Assembly: GCA_021234535.1 (NCBI GenBank)
Contig: CM037840.1
Location: forward strand, 1,992,421 to 2,056,420
Direction of reading: 5' to 3'
From: Stichopus chloronotus
Taxonomy: Eukaryota; Echinodermata; Holothuroidea; Aspidochirotida; Stichopodidae
DNA length: 64,000 nt
Numbering within the stretch: the first letter of the stretch is position 1; the number at the start of each line of letters is the position of its first letter. A program made the translations under genes and the position numbers. Below the pieces are notes generated by a model. That model had not been told where the DNA came from, searched no databases, and saw nothing but the letters and a program-made list of their open reading frames with translations. Shown here one piece after another: positions 36,201-51,300 of the stretch.

Positions 36201-39200
36201 AAAATTTCAAGTTAAGTCAACACCTCAAAAAAAGGAGGATTATTTCGCATCAAGTTGTAAGCACCAAAAAAAAAATTACGACAAAGAAAGACAAAATAAT
36301 TACCTTGTTCACAAGTAGGTTGCACTCCCGTCCACATTCCGGTTTGTTGGTCGCATACCCTAGACGCACTCTGCAGTACAATCTGAAATCCAGCGTTGCA
36401 AGAGTAGGTACACACACTACCAGCCAGAAAGCCATCAGTACATACAGGAGGAACGCCATTAGCAATGGCATTTAAAACTGGGCAAATCACTATTTACAGA
36501 AATAAAATAGGATGGTTTGTTTAGTGGAGTCTTGGCAAGATAAGGAATAAGACTAGCAAAATGATTCCCAAAACATAGTTACCGTCAGTTTGCAATCTAT
36601 GAGCATAAAAACTGAAGGCAACAGGAAACAAACTAAAAAAGTCAGCAGGCTTTCTGAAGTACGCCCCTTTATATGTCTCATTATTACCTTTTTTTATTGT
36701 AAAAGTATTTCAACAATGGAAAACATTCATCGCTATCATTTTGTAATCTGTGAGTATAAAAGCTGAAGGCTCTTAGGAAACAAACTCAGAAGTCAGCAGT
36801 CTGTCTGAACTAAGCCTCTTTATAAGGATTTTATATATCTTTTTATTACCTTTTTTATTGTAAACAATATTAAAAACATAGAAAAAGAAATGAGTACCAC
36901 CTTGTTCACAGGTGGGCTGTATTCCACTCCATGTTCCAGTTTGTGGGTCACATGTCCTTGATGCAATCTCAGGTACAATCTGAAATCCTTCATTGCAAGA
37001 GTAAGTGCAAACGCTAAAAGCAAAGAAGCCATCTGTACAACTAGGAGCGACTCCATCAGGTATGGCCCCCAGGTCTGGACAGGTGACTACTGACAGGAAT
37101 AAAAAAGAAATGTAAATTCATTACGTTTGTTGCATAATCTGCAAGTATGAAAATATTAAAGTAAAAAAACAAAAGAAATCAGAAGTTCTGTCATAAAAAT
37201 TGACATGGATACCGTAGTATTTCACTCTCTCGCAAAACAAACATGTTGATCTTCATTGGGGTTTAAAAGAATGACCCAGGAACAACATTCTCATTAATTA
37301 TCAATGTTCAATTGTACAATGTGCTCAGCTATGTATGCCACATGTATTGGACGCACCATTCAAGTGTTATTTAAAATCCACCCCTCGCTTTCATAGTCGA
37401 TCCCTGCCAGTGCCCCGTACTGCTTCCACCCCACACTGCCTCAGTTCATCCCTTCCTTTATCTCTCTGTTGTTTTGGATTACTCTCTGCATTTATCCCTT
37501 CTTGTCTCCATCCCACCCTGACTTTGTCCCCCCTTTACACTTGTCCCTCACTTCCATCATCCCCCTCTGTCTCCATCTCTTCCGAGGGTTTCTGCCCCAT
37601 CGAGATAATTTCCATGATTACCTCACGACCTTTGCATGATTATTTCCTGACCGAATTGCTGTAAGTACTCCAATGAGAATCTGATCCATGATTGTTGCTG
37701 AACAATTGTAATAAACAATGAATTTGTTTAACTCTCAACTAAATTAGCATATTCCCTTACAAATATCATCACTTTTTTATGACTTCTGTCACTTTAAAAA
37801 AAATAGAAGACTTTCAATGCCTGGAAAGTAAAAATCAAATCTCATGCTTTTTTACAGGCCACAAGGATCCTGTATTGTCTTGGTCCTTCCCTTCCTTCGT
37901 CCCTCTCTGTCATTGGCCCACCCTGCCTCCATCTACTTCATTTATCTGTCATTTTCCCCCGACATTCATAGCAGAATACAGAATACATTTTTTTTGAGTG
38001 GCGGCAAACTTAAGTAATTTCCTAACCTTTTGCTACTTCTAGCATTTACCCAAGTTAAACTCTCTTTATATTCACCATGAATAAGTGGACGTGCTTTCTC
38101 TTGGAAGCCATACAAAGCAGTAAAGATAGGGATCAAAAGCAAAATAAAGTGAGCATAAGAACAGAGGTACCGGATTATACTGGCCTCCTTTACCCTTGAT
38201 GATATAATGAGTCAGAAAAAAGTATCAATAAGCCTACCTTGTTGACAAGAAGGTGGTTCCCCGAGCCAAACTCCACCGACTTGACAAACAAGCTGAGAAT
38301 TTCCAACGATGGCAAAGCCGTTCTGGCAGGTGAATGTACAGACACTGTTTATCATGTTTACATTGGTGCAGAATATGTTACCATTGGCAGGGACAGTTAA
38401 GGCAGGACACTGGGTTACTGTGAGACAAAGGAAAGACAGAGAGAAAGATGACAAGAAACTACTAATCATCCCTTGATGATGGAGTTGGAAGAGGAATATA
38501 GAAGTTGCCGTTCAGTTGCAAGCGTGTTATCAGATCTATACTAAAGCAAATTGAAGGTAAGAATAATTAACAGAAGACAATTAGTGATGTCTAAAAAGAA
38601 ATGCAATTAATAGAAAAATGGCTGTAAAAGATTATTGCCAGCAAGAGAATACAGGTTAAAGAAAGGAAAAAGTAGAGTAACATTATGAACAGCAAACAAA
38701 ACAAAACACACAGAAAAACATCAAGATGCGTAAGAAAAACAAAACAGAAAAATTTATGGGATTTGAGTTCTATATTTGTCAATCAAGGTAACTCACAAAG
38801 ATTTTAAAATCTGTGTATGCCTAAAGGGTGTCCATGGCAACAGATAAAGGTACAAATTATCTGATATATGTAGGCTAATTGTGGTTGAGAGTCAGTTCTG
38901 TCCAAGGAGATTACGATACTTCGGAATTATTAAGACCACATAAAATTTTGTCTGCTTTGAAGCAGTTCATTACAGATGTTAAGTACTTGCATCAACGCGA
39001 TGAAAATTACAAAAAATGCGTGAATTTGGTAGTAAATCCAGCAAGGTAATGCCAACGATTACATAACTGACCAAAGCAACCAATGATCTCCCCCGACCAC
39101 TGGCCGACAGCCTCGCAGGTGCGTTCGCCATCCTGACCCGTGCTGCTAATGAAACCTTCACTACAGGAGTATGTGCACATGCTCTGAAAGTTGTTATCGT

Positions 39201-42200
39201 CCGTGCAGGTCACCGTACCGCCTGAGAGTGACCCTGTAAGATCTGGGCAGGTGATGGCTGATAAGACAAAAAGGAAGGAATTCAACTTACAGACCAAACA
39301 AAAGATGTTAAAGTTAATCTAAAAATATACAACTGAATCCGAAAAGAGTTAAAGTGATAATAACACTGGTCATGGTATGCACGTATCAGGAAAAACTTAA
39401 TACGACAGTCCTACAACATCAATGTATGATTTAACATGATTCGGATGGTGTGATATGAGGTTGGGGTTAAGAGGCCCTCTCTGGCAGAATTTGCAGTTGA
39501 AGATCAACGAGATCTCGGCTTTCGATTAAAACCGGATCACAAATTTACGTATTTCTACCCGCCTTTGTTGGGACTGGAAGAAATTCAGGATGGATGAGGC
39601 CCATACAGTAGTTGGTAAAAGAACCCACATTACAGGCAGCAGAATGTGAAAATCATTCTCAGCTGAGTGCAGATAACCTCTTAGTGACATGTTGATGAGC
39701 TCAAACTTAGCGACTTAAAAAATACAGTAAGCAGAATAAACCAAAATGTATATCATTAGGAGATCCTAAATAATGATGTGTGCATCAAGTGACATAAACT
39801 TTATTTTAGGTGAAAAAGGTGACTTCACATTCTTCAAACTTTTACGTTCTCCAGAGAAGCATAATATGAGAGGTGTGAGGAATGTAACCTGGCTGTTCCA
39901 TCTGAGGTCTCTTTCGGACATATGTCACTTGAACACCGCCCTCACACTCCCTTTGCACCCCTTGCAACATTCAGTGCCATCAATCTTCCACCCTCTGCGC
40001 CAGTGTAACTAACTTACGTTGACAAGTAGGTGCCTCCCCACTCCATTGAAGGTTATTTTGACAAGTCCTCGTCACACTTCGTGGGACTGAGAAGTATCCC
40101 TCATTGCAAGTGTAGATGCACACACTTCCTAACTCGGAACCTTGTAAGCATATCACATCACCATTCAAAATCGGGGGAAGTGGCAGGCATTCTTGACCTG
40201 TCAGGGCCAAAGTGAGATCAGAGAATCCAAATTAGGTCAGACATACGACAATGTCAATGGATCACATCAAACTTTGGAGAACTTGAAGCAACTAGGCTAT
40301 TGTTTTCTATGAAAATGTGCAGCTTAAGTCAGGAGGTCCTTCTTAATGAAAAAGAGAAAAAAACATTAGCATTAACATTAACATCTTTAATCTTTTATCT
40401 TGCTCTTCCATTAGATACCAACATGAAAAAAATCTATGCCACAATTTTCTTAGCAGAAACTAAAACTAGAGTTTGAGGTAGACTACAGACCAAGTTCCTT
40501 TTTCTTTTTAATTCTTTTTTTTTAAGGGGGTAAGTTTTTATACTGTAGCTTCTTTTAAACTGTGAGCCAGTTCTATGGTACACTTGCAAAAATGCAGGGA
40601 CAACAAATCTGGCCTTAAGCAGTTTCTGTTTGGCATACACACTTTCACTGAAAAAGTTAAAGGCTTTCACATCAAAAAGACAAAATCACAAGACAATTAT
40701 AACCTACTTATTAGGAGCAGTTGAACTTTTAGAGATTACTCTGTATAATATTTGCATAACTGATGCACACCGGCTGGCCGTCCACATCGCAATTTCTTTG
40801 GCAGGTTGCGTTACCATGGGTACAATATGAGAAGACAGGAGCCAGCACTGAGAGCTGTCTAATCTGCAGATAACATCCTCACAAAAAGGTTGTTGTTGTT
40901 GATGGTGGTGCAGAAAAAGCTTCACCGATCAATGGTCATCAAGTTGGCACAACATAAGCATGCTTTCTTCTTAATGAGCAAACTCGGACGATTTTATATA
41001 CATCTATTCCATGGTTCACTTTATAACCACTATTGGAAATTTTTGGAATGTGACAACAAACATCGGAATACAGTCTTAATGATGGAACTGAAGTTAGAAC
41101 AATCAGACAGCTGTGACAATACGTGACTCAAAAGGGCATCAGTAACTGAAATAAAGGTTGCAAATTCATTGCAGCCAGCTATCCAAAGGATCTCAACTGA
41201 TCTCAACGGAATTTAAAATGTTTTTAAAAGGAGATTCACTGGACTTGAGTGATGTTTATTCAGAATCAATCTTAATAGGAAAGAGTCGAAGAGCAAAAAG
41301 ACTTATTGAACAAAAATATTCTGCTACCTTGACAAGCTGGTTCTTCAACATCCCATGCCCCAGATGACCAATATAAAATATAAAATAACCAATGTTAAAT
41401 AGTAGAAAACAATTTAAAATAACAGAAAACAAAATGGAAAGAACATCAAATGTATACAAAAGGCACTTACTTAACATTGAGCTTCATTACAAAATTATTG
41501 GCATTAGAAAATTAAAGAGCAGAAATAAATTATTGGTTAAAAGAAAATCTGATGTCATATCAGAAAAAGATGTTGCAACAACAATTTTGTCTCAAACTAT
41601 TGATGAAACTATTTCAGCAAATGCAATGTTACCTTGACAAGAGGGTTCTTCAACATCCCATGCCCCAGTCAGCTGACAAACTCTCACTGATGACCCAATG
41701 AGGTTAAAACCGGTTTGACAGCTGTAAGTACAAACACTGTTTAAAAGAACACCATTGGTGCAGCTTTCCAGAGCAAGATTTGGTATCTCATTTGGGATAG
41801 GACAGATAACAGCTGTGGGTGAAAAGGAAGAGAAATTGCAACTGAATGCAACTGACTGAGTAAGAATGGAAGTGAATGGCAATTTGAATATTCATGAAAG
41901 CATGTAGCAAAATGAAACACATGTAGTGAAAGTTACCTGAATATTCATTAGAGCTGGTACCAATTTATCTGCAATATACAGCCAGACATCTGATTTGACC
42001 CAACAATTCAGTTATTGAAATATAATTAACAGAAGATGCACTGGATTTAATTGCAGTTCATTCCCACTCATTAAAATACAGCAGAGCAGAAATTATTTAT
42101 TATGTAGTCTCACAAGCTACGTCTCTGGAATCGCCCTTCCTGTTTCGCGAGATCTGTCACACGAAATGCGTACGCTTGTCAGAAAAAATAGATCTTTTAT

Positions 42201-45200
42201 GTACACAGTCTGCATACACGATCACAGGTACAGTCTCACATTGTTCTGACACAGTGATTTTTCACAACCATCATAATGTTCATGGGCAAAGGGAATAAAG
42301 TACCAAGACAAACCACAAAGTTAGCAGCAATCAAGCCATAAATCAGGGTTGTGCTTCAATGAAACTTCTCAAAATTTCAAACATGAGAATAAATGTTCAT
42401 GTATTTCATACAATGATTACAAATCACCTATATTCAATACCTGCATGGTTAGGTAGCCCACTGATAAGGATTCTTGCATGGCCAGCACTGAGCAACACAC
42501 ATATGGATAAACTATTACTAGATGAACATTACTATTACTGCATTGACCAAGTGGGCAACACAATACCTTCACGTGTCAACTGCGTAATTCGTAACTCTGT
42601 CTAGTCCGCATTTTCTATCAACGACCCCGTCGTCTTGTAAGGTTTGCGTGCATTGATTTGGTGTCACAGTCATCATTTGCAGCCAGCTGCAGGTTGCTAC
42701 AGTATGTACCGTATACTCTAAATCTACTTGTTTGTTGTTTGCACGGGGCTAAATTGTGAAGATTATTAAAATGTCCAACAACCAGTTCAGTTAAATACTT
42801 GGGTAAACATTTTCAACAAAAATTTGTATTCCAAACTATTGATGAAACTATTTAAGCAAATGTTATATTACCTTGACAAGAGGGTTCTTCAACATTCCAT
42901 GCCCCAGTCAGCTGACAAACTCTTGTTGATGATCCAATGAGGGTAAAACCGATTTGGCAGCTGTAGGTACAAACACTGTTTACGAGAACACCATTGGTGC
43001 AGCTTTCCAGAGCAAGATTTGGTATCTCATTTGGGACAGGACAGGTAACAGCTGTGGGTGAAAGGCAGAGAGATTGCAACTGAATACAACTGACTGTGTA
43101 AGAATGGAAGTGAATGGCAATTTGAATATTCATGAAAGCATGTACCAAAATGAAACACATGTTGTAAAAGTTACCTGAATATTCATTAGAGCTGGTACCA
43201 GTTTACCTGCAATACGCAGCCAGATATCTGATTTGACTCAACTATTCAGCTTTTAAAATGTAATTAAGAAAAGATGCACTGGATTTAAATGCGGTTCATT
43301 CCCACTCATAGAAATACAAGAGCAGAAATTAATTATGACGTATTCTCACAGGCTACGTCTCTGGAATTGCACTTTGGGTTTTGCAAGATTTGTCACAAAA
43401 ATGCGTACCCTTGTCAGAAAAAATAAATCCATTATGCACACAGCCTGCATACACAATCTCTGAATCTCAGGTCTCACATTGTTCTGCCACAGTGATTTTC
43501 ACAATTATCGTAATGTTCATGGGCAAAGGGAATAAAGTACCAAGACAAACCATGAAGTTATCAGCAATCAAGCCATAAATTAGGGTTCTAATTCAATGAA
43601 GCATCTCAAAATTTCAAACATGAGAATAAATGTTCATGTATTTCATACAATGATTACAAATAAACTATATTCGATATCTGGTTAGTTAGCCCACTGATAA
43701 GGATTCTAGCATGGCCAGCACTGAAAAACTTATACATGGATATACTGTAACTAGATGAATATTACTATTACCGCATTGACCAAGTGGGCAAACACATTAC
43801 CTTCACATGACAATTGTGTAATTTGTAACTCTGTCTAATCCGCATTTTCTATCAACGAACCCGTAGTCTCATACAGTTTGCGTGCATTGGTTTGGTGTCA
43901 CAATCATTGTTTGCAGCCACCTGTAGGTTCCTTTGTACCATATGCTCTAAATCTACTTGTTTGTTGTTTACACTGGGCTAACGTGAAGATTATTAAAATG
44001 TCTAATGACCAGTTCAGTTAATACTAGTGTAAATATTTTTTTGGTTTGTATATGTATCAAGTACCGATCCAACTTCAAGGAAAGTTGCCTAGCATTTAAG
44101 TTACCATAAACAGCAACAGACAACTGTATGTAAGGTACTGATTCATCAGAGAGGTTTTATCTACATTGTTAGTTCTCATAAATACTGTAGAATAACGCAG
44201 TCAGCGTACAGGTCGGCATCACATTTTAGTGGCCATACACTAACTGATCTCTTTGTATACTGGATTGAAGGAACAGCTGTTTGCCACTGTGAACCAAGTG
44301 TAGGTCGTGTTTACTGTAAAGAAGATACTGTCAGTTGATTGCCTATCATGATTTCCTGGACTAATTATCAGCAAGAATCATTAGGCCAATTTAAGCCGAT
44401 CTGAGGTTTTGATTTCACACCTCTGTCTCGCCGATGGGGGCTATGCTCAGTTTGCCAAGCAAATTCAGACTTCTAGTTTGTTGACAGAACATGTGACATC
44501 ATATTCAAAAACATTTTCAACAAAAATTTGTGTTCCAAAGTATTGATGAAACTATTTAAGCAAATGCTATATTACCTTGACAAGAGGGTTCTTCAACATC
44601 CCATGCCCCAGTCAGCTGACAAACTCTCGTTGATGACCCAATGAGATTAAAACCGGTTTGACAGCTGTAAGTACAAACACTGTTTAAGAGAACACCATTG
44701 GTGCAGCTTTGCAGAGCAAGATTTGGTACCTCATTTGGGATTGGACAGATAACAGCTGTGGATGAAAAGGCAGAGAGATTACAACTGAATATTCAAGAAT
44801 AGTGATTGGTTATTTGAATATTCATGATGCAGCAAAATAAAACATATTATCTGGATGCTCATTAGAGCTAGTGCCAAACTGAAATAGGTATGAATTACAT
44901 GGCCAAAGTGAAACAAAATTTCAGCTAATATATTATTTCCACATCTGGAGTGATACTTCCATGGCCTATGGACTGCAACACATTTGAATTTAATACAGAA
45001 TTATCAACATGCAGCCAGACATACCTTTTGGTTCTACATTTAAGCTAATTTTGTTGAAAAGGTATTAACAAAAGGTGCACTGGATTTTAAAGTTGTCCAT
45101 TCCCACTAATCCAAATAGATAAAAAAAATTTTGTTAACATAAAATAAAAATTCTGACTCCTAGTTTGTTGAAAGAAAATGTGACGTCATATTCAAAAAGT

Positions 45201-45270
45201 TTTTCAACAAGAATTTCTATCTCAAACTATTCATGAAAAATTTTTCAGCAAATGCAATGTCACTATTACT

Positions 45271-45331
<61 letters not shown>

Positions 45332-48300
45332 CTACCATCATCATCACCATCATCATCATCGTCATCATCATCACCATCATCATCGTCATCATCACCACCA
45401 TCATCATCATCATTACCATCATCATCACCATCATTATAATCATCACCATCATTATAATCATCACCATCATCATCACCATCATTACCCCACCATCATCATT
45501 ACCACCATCGTCGTCATCAAAGGAACATTGGCAACCACGGATCGTCGCTCCAAAATCCTCGACAAAAACACATGGGACAGCACCCACGCTCCCCAATTCA
45601 ATGTTGAAATTGTTAAATTGTCAATATCTGGTTGCAACAACATTGGTCTGTCAGGAAGGATGTTTGGAAGACCATGATATGTATCGCTTCGAGTGTATGC
45701 AACAGTGTCCCATACTTTTTGGCCAGGATTACACCCTGTTCACTGCTAGGCAAATAGTGCAACATTACTGTTAACCTCTCGACTGTCCTTACTAATATCA
45801 GTGAGTTAATCTGGCCATAATTGTTTCTCTTTGAGTTATGGTCACTATTCACGCAGCCATAATTTCTCTGATGTATCATACCTCAGACTGCATCCCAAAA
45901 TTCCTCGCTAACACTCAGTTTTGACTCAGAATTAACTTCAGTTAGATCACTATCACATGATGAATTGATGACACTAAAAATTTTGTTTTTCTAGCTCAAA
46001 AAAAGATAGGTGTTGTATATCTTATTTACCGACCTCATAACTTTCGGCTCTTTCAAACACCTCACGTTGATTTCACTTCATTCAGGTAGCAAACAATAGC
46101 ATAGTCAATTTATTATGTACATATCACATGGCTCGTTTCTTTTTATGAAATGAATGAACTAACAAATAAGTCGAAGCATCCGCTGGTGTTTCACATACAG
46201 TTAAATATCTTTTTTTTTTCCCCATCAAAACAGATCCATAAATATTGAAAAAAAGAATTAATCATTGTCATTCACAGTGAGAAGGAATCAGGCAGTACGT
46301 TAAAATATATATGAAAAGGTCAGGGAGGTACCAAAATTACTCGTGAAAAGAGCATTGACATATTAGGAATGGTATATGACTAACTCTTGTTAATAACAGT
46401 ACAGAAACTTTGTAGAATTTATGCTACATTCACATACACATCCAGGTTTCATTTGTTAAAGCCTCTGTTTTCTAGGTTGAATATTTGGAATGAAATTCAA
46501 GTAAATACGCATTATTTCATATCAGCCTCGAAAAGTCATAGAAAGTGGACATGTATGTTAATTCTATGAACATGACTGATTAGCACTGAAGTAAAACTAA
46601 CCTATACATGTTAGAGCTGAGCCTGTCCAAAGCCCTGTCTCAAGACACCGTCTCCCCTCATTCTGGACGTCACTGACCCTGAACCCTGAGTCGCAGACTG
46701 TGATGCAACTGCTGCCGACCTTGGTCATATCACTGCATGCGACCATACCGTTGGGTGGTGCTTCTAGCGGAGGGCAACCTCTTACTGTACAAAAAGCCAT
46801 AAAAAGTGGAAAGGATGTGTTTCTGAAAATGAATCAAGAGCATTTCCACAGAAAAAAAAAAACAACAGAGGTATGGTAATTTCAGGAGTCACTTAATCTG
46901 TGTTTTGGATGACACATTTCTGCACTTAGTAAGTTCTTGGATAAACACAGATCTGTTGACTGTTCTTAAAAGTTGGTTTATTTTTTCGGAAATGGTTCAC
47001 ATCCATGTTAGAGCAGCAAGTATTTTTGGATGCAACTGAAGAAAAGTGCGAGAAAACTGGAAGTATTAAAGGTTACTATGTGTGACCTTTGTCATTTTTC
47101 AGTAAAAATCTCAGCCGCACTTCAAATCTAGGTTCGCTCAAGAACTTAACACCTTGTTTGGTTTTCCCGAATAACTTGATTGGCAACTTAACAAATTGAT
47201 TAGTGACAAAATTCTTGTGGTTGAGAAAACAAAACATAACCACAACATGCACTCAAGCGTCAAAACATTGAATGAATCAGTTGCAAATGTATGAAGCGAA
47301 TGTGACGTTTGCTGACCTAAAATAGCTAATGACATCCCCAACAATGACATCAATATTTCTTCCTGAGATGGTAAAGATTCCAGTATTGGGTACACTCAAT
47401 AATTTATATGGGAAGGATTACCAGTTTTACAAAGGTGATCAACTGCCAGTCCGTTGATATTTCTTTGACAATTTTACGATTTTTTTTTGACAATTTTACA
47501 TCATTAAAGTTTTAAAGTTAAAGTTTTACTTTATGTAAAAGCTGAACTAAAAAATCCACAACTTTAATATAGCAAAAACAAACTTGAGTACATAAACTCA
47601 CATATTTTATCATTTCCTAGTGTAGTGTTGTTGTTCTTTTGCATTTGTGAGGTCTGTTTGTCTCCACCTATCATCTACGCAGCTCTCATTTTCAAGCATG
47701 TGATATTTTTGAGGCCTGTTGTACCTACAGTATCTTTCCAAAGAATACTTTACAGTATTCCCTCCTCATGGTAGAAACAGCTTAATCTTTCTACAAAGAA
47801 ACTGACTCAAATTCTTACTCATGCATATTTCATCAGATTTGACTGCGTATGCTTTGTCTTACTGTTACATGGTACCACCTAGCTATAGTCACAAATATTA
47901 GAAAAAAAACACAAAAACAGATCATTTCATGTTTGTTGATATTTAAACCTTGCATACAGAGAGTATGTGATAAATATTCATAATTATAAATATTCATGAA
48001 CAAGCCAGGCAGTATGCAAATTACTTACAAATGCAGGAAGGAGGACTTCCGGTCCATTGTCCATTTCGACATATACGAGCCAACAAATTTCCCCCTTGCT
48101 CTAAAGTGAATCCGTCCACACATCTGAAGGTACAAATGCTCTGATCGGCATTGGCACGGGAACATGACATCGTTGAATTTTCTATTTCGACTAGCAATGG
48201 ACAAGCAGGCACTGCAAAGGAAATATTGAATTTTTCAATATTTTTGGTTTTGTTTCCAAGCGAAGAATGTTGCTTAGTAAATGATAAGACAATGTTCAAA

Positions 48301-51300
48301 TATATTCTTGTAAAATCCATAACAGAAAAAACTTTAAGTCTGCTCGCAGTCTTTTTGCACAGATACAGATAATCTGAAACCACTAGACTTTTTGAAAAGG
48401 CAAACCGTTCTCACTACTTCTGGTTGATATGCAAGCCCATTTAACTATATTATCATCCTTTTTAGTACAAAACATTTGAAAACAAACATTTGAGAAGATT
48501 GAAATGAAACTTACTTTCACAGAGAGGAGCAACATTTGTCCACCTCTGGTCCTCTTGACAGACCCTGTCTGGCAGACCGAGGAGAAAGAATGGAGAATTG
48601 CATGTGTGGGTGCAGCGACTGGACACCTCGGTGCCCATGGTGCAGGATATGACCCCGTCAACCAACGGATCAAGAGGAGGGCATGTCAGCACTAAAAGAA
48701 TGTAAACAAAATTATGAAATGGGAGTATGTAATACAACTACATCATTAAACTCTATTCTGATGATTGAAAGCAACAACCAGATTAAAGAAGAAACTCTAA
48801 TTGGGTGGACAGAGTGGTCAACTAAACTACCGTGAAGGTGGAAATTTCAAAAGAGTTCGATTTGTGAAGAACCTGAAAAGGATGAAACACGACACTTATC
48901 CGAGCCACCCTGAGTGAGCTCTTAGCTGTTCCAAGAGGATGGAAGAGAACAGAAGCACAAGGAAAAAGAAATCTAGGACAAGTATGACAAAGAGAGCAAA
49001 CAGTGATAAAACAAAGACACATGACGAGTATGAAACATGTGAAATGTCCCATGGTACTTAACTATGGAGAGTGAACTAAGAATGAATTGTGTTTGGAAAG
49101 TGAATATGCTAGAAGGATCAAAACTGGTCACCTACAAAGTTGTTCCCCTTTTTCACTACTTCCTGCTTCAAGAATGAATTAATTTATGCAAGCAATGTCA
49201 TGCAGTGAATAATTCCAGATGGCGCTGCGAGATAATCTGCCGAGAGAGAAAAAGTACGATGGTGTGATCATTACCAGGGAATGAAAAGGAAAGAGGGAGG
49301 GGTAGGCGGTAGGGGGTAAAGATAAAGATCGAAGGTGAGGAGAGGGACAGTAAATGCATGAAAATAACCTTCCAGAGATAAATACATTGTAATGTTAAAA
49401 AGAGAAAACAGTAGCTATTGCCTGGTAGCAATATTATTTATAAAACCATGATGTATTATGACACATATTCATATATGATAAGTTTACCTACAGTATCTAG
49501 AGATACTGGCATTAAATATGTACTGTAACAATAAATTACGAAATGTCACTTTAGGCCTGTTTGAAAATGCAAAACAAAATAACAAGGCCGTAATTAATGA
49601 TGAGTACTACACGCTACAAATGACAAGTGCAATTGATGAGTAACTTCTTAAACAGAAAACAAAATCCTCAAAAACAGGAAAGACATCCTTTATCTAATTC
49701 CAAACTATTACATTTCTGAGAGAGGTATGAGAGGGCCTAACCAAAAATTTAGGCTAATTCATGGAATGACCACTAGTGTGTAATATTTTCACTGTAGTTT
49801 GGAAATAATTACATACAATCATTTTAAAGGGTATTAAAATCTGGATTTTAGAGAAGCAAAAAGTTACAACTACTGTACTGTAGATAGTAAAACAGCAAAC
49901 ATCAGCTTAAATTGATGGGAAACTGCATGGGAGAAGCTTAATATGTATAGTGCGTTGCAGTTTGAAATTTCACAGCCAATACGTACATTTTTTGAAATGT
50001 ATGTCATTATACTAACGTTCAAGAGCCAATAGTTTAGAAGAGGCACAACAGTTAAGCTAATTGACCCACTCATTTTGCTTTTTCTTAGAGAGGTACTACA
50101 TTGCTTCTAGAGCAGGATTCTTTAAATAGCAGTGCCCCTTGTGGCATGTGGCATGGTTTGCAGTGGCATGTGACTTGGTTTGTAGTGGCCTGCAAAAAGC
50201 ACTGGGAGAATTGAGAAGTTGCACCTACCTCTTTAACCATGCTGACAAAAATTATTTTGTAAATCTGTAACTTCCCTCAGACTAATTTAACAGACTTTAC
50301 ACCTTACACCCCCTCCCTCAGGACAGCAAACCATGGCACATTATATCCAAAACATTTAGACATGTGGTACATGCTCAAGCCACAGGAGGAAGCCTGTTCT
50401 AGAGCCTAACTAAATAGTTAACCTTATAGTCCAGATGAAATCAACTAATTGTCCTATGGTATTTTGTACACAGCACAGACCATGAGTCCTTCCCAACTTA
50501 CAAATATACAATAAATGAAAATAACAAAAGGAAAACTATAAGTATTTCTTACCAGGAATACCACACTTGCAAACTTGCAACTTCTCACCCTCTGTGAGTT
50601 TTCTACGGTGAAGTTCAAGCGAATATCTGATGATGATTTTTGTCCATCAACGTGACTTTACTACAGTAGATAGCAGAGTTTACTTTTCAAGTAGCCTCTG
50701 AAATCCTCTTTTTTATGAAAATGTTACAAATCTTTTGTTTGGTTTACCTCAAAGTAATCATCATGATTCATATGATGAGGAGAATTAATTTTGTTCACAA
50801 AGGTCATTACATTTGTTTGTTTGTTTGTATGTACTGTATGTATGTATGTATGTATGTATGTATGTATGTATGTATGTATGTATGTATGTATGTATGTATG
50901 TATGTATGTATGTATGTATGTATGTATGTATGTATGTATGTATGTATGTATGTATGTATGTATGTATGTATGTATGTATGTATGTACTGTTTACATGTGT
51001 TTACAACCTAAACTCATTTCCATAACATGAAAAAACAAACCAATTGGTGACATGTGCAAACCAACACCACAGAGAAATAGACACAAATTATTGGAGTTTT
51101 GGTACAACATTTTAAAAGAAAGAAATATATGCAGCCAAAGCAAAGTCTTCAGGGTATAGAAAATTCTCAATTGTCCTCGATATAAAAATAAAGTGAACCA
51201 AGGTAAACTTAAGACATATCCTGTGTGACTCTCAATGTCATAAATGTGAACACTTAACTAATGTTCATTCAGATAATGCAGGTGTAAAACAGGAAAAAGC

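Larger units (their letters stand above)
41591..45262 (-). repeat. Segmental tandem duplication of the sushi 4-6 exon and its introns
   Basis: Exon plus intron copies begin near 41591, 42830 and 44508. Copies one and two are 1239 bp apart and match through the introns (shared GAATATTCATGAAAGCATGT, ATTTGGTGTCACA and others). The copy-two intron carries an extra segment at about 44036-44505. At 45185-45260 the donor-side flank is copied a fourth time but the exon that should follow is absent and an ATC microsatellite starts there. Confidence 0.85.

Noticed and set aside
45231..45677. Poly-Met, poly-Ser and poly-His ORFs
   Set aside because: They are translations of the ATC microsatellite in different frames.
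50715..51030. ORFs with long VCMY repeats
   Set aside because: Translations of the TATG microsatellite.
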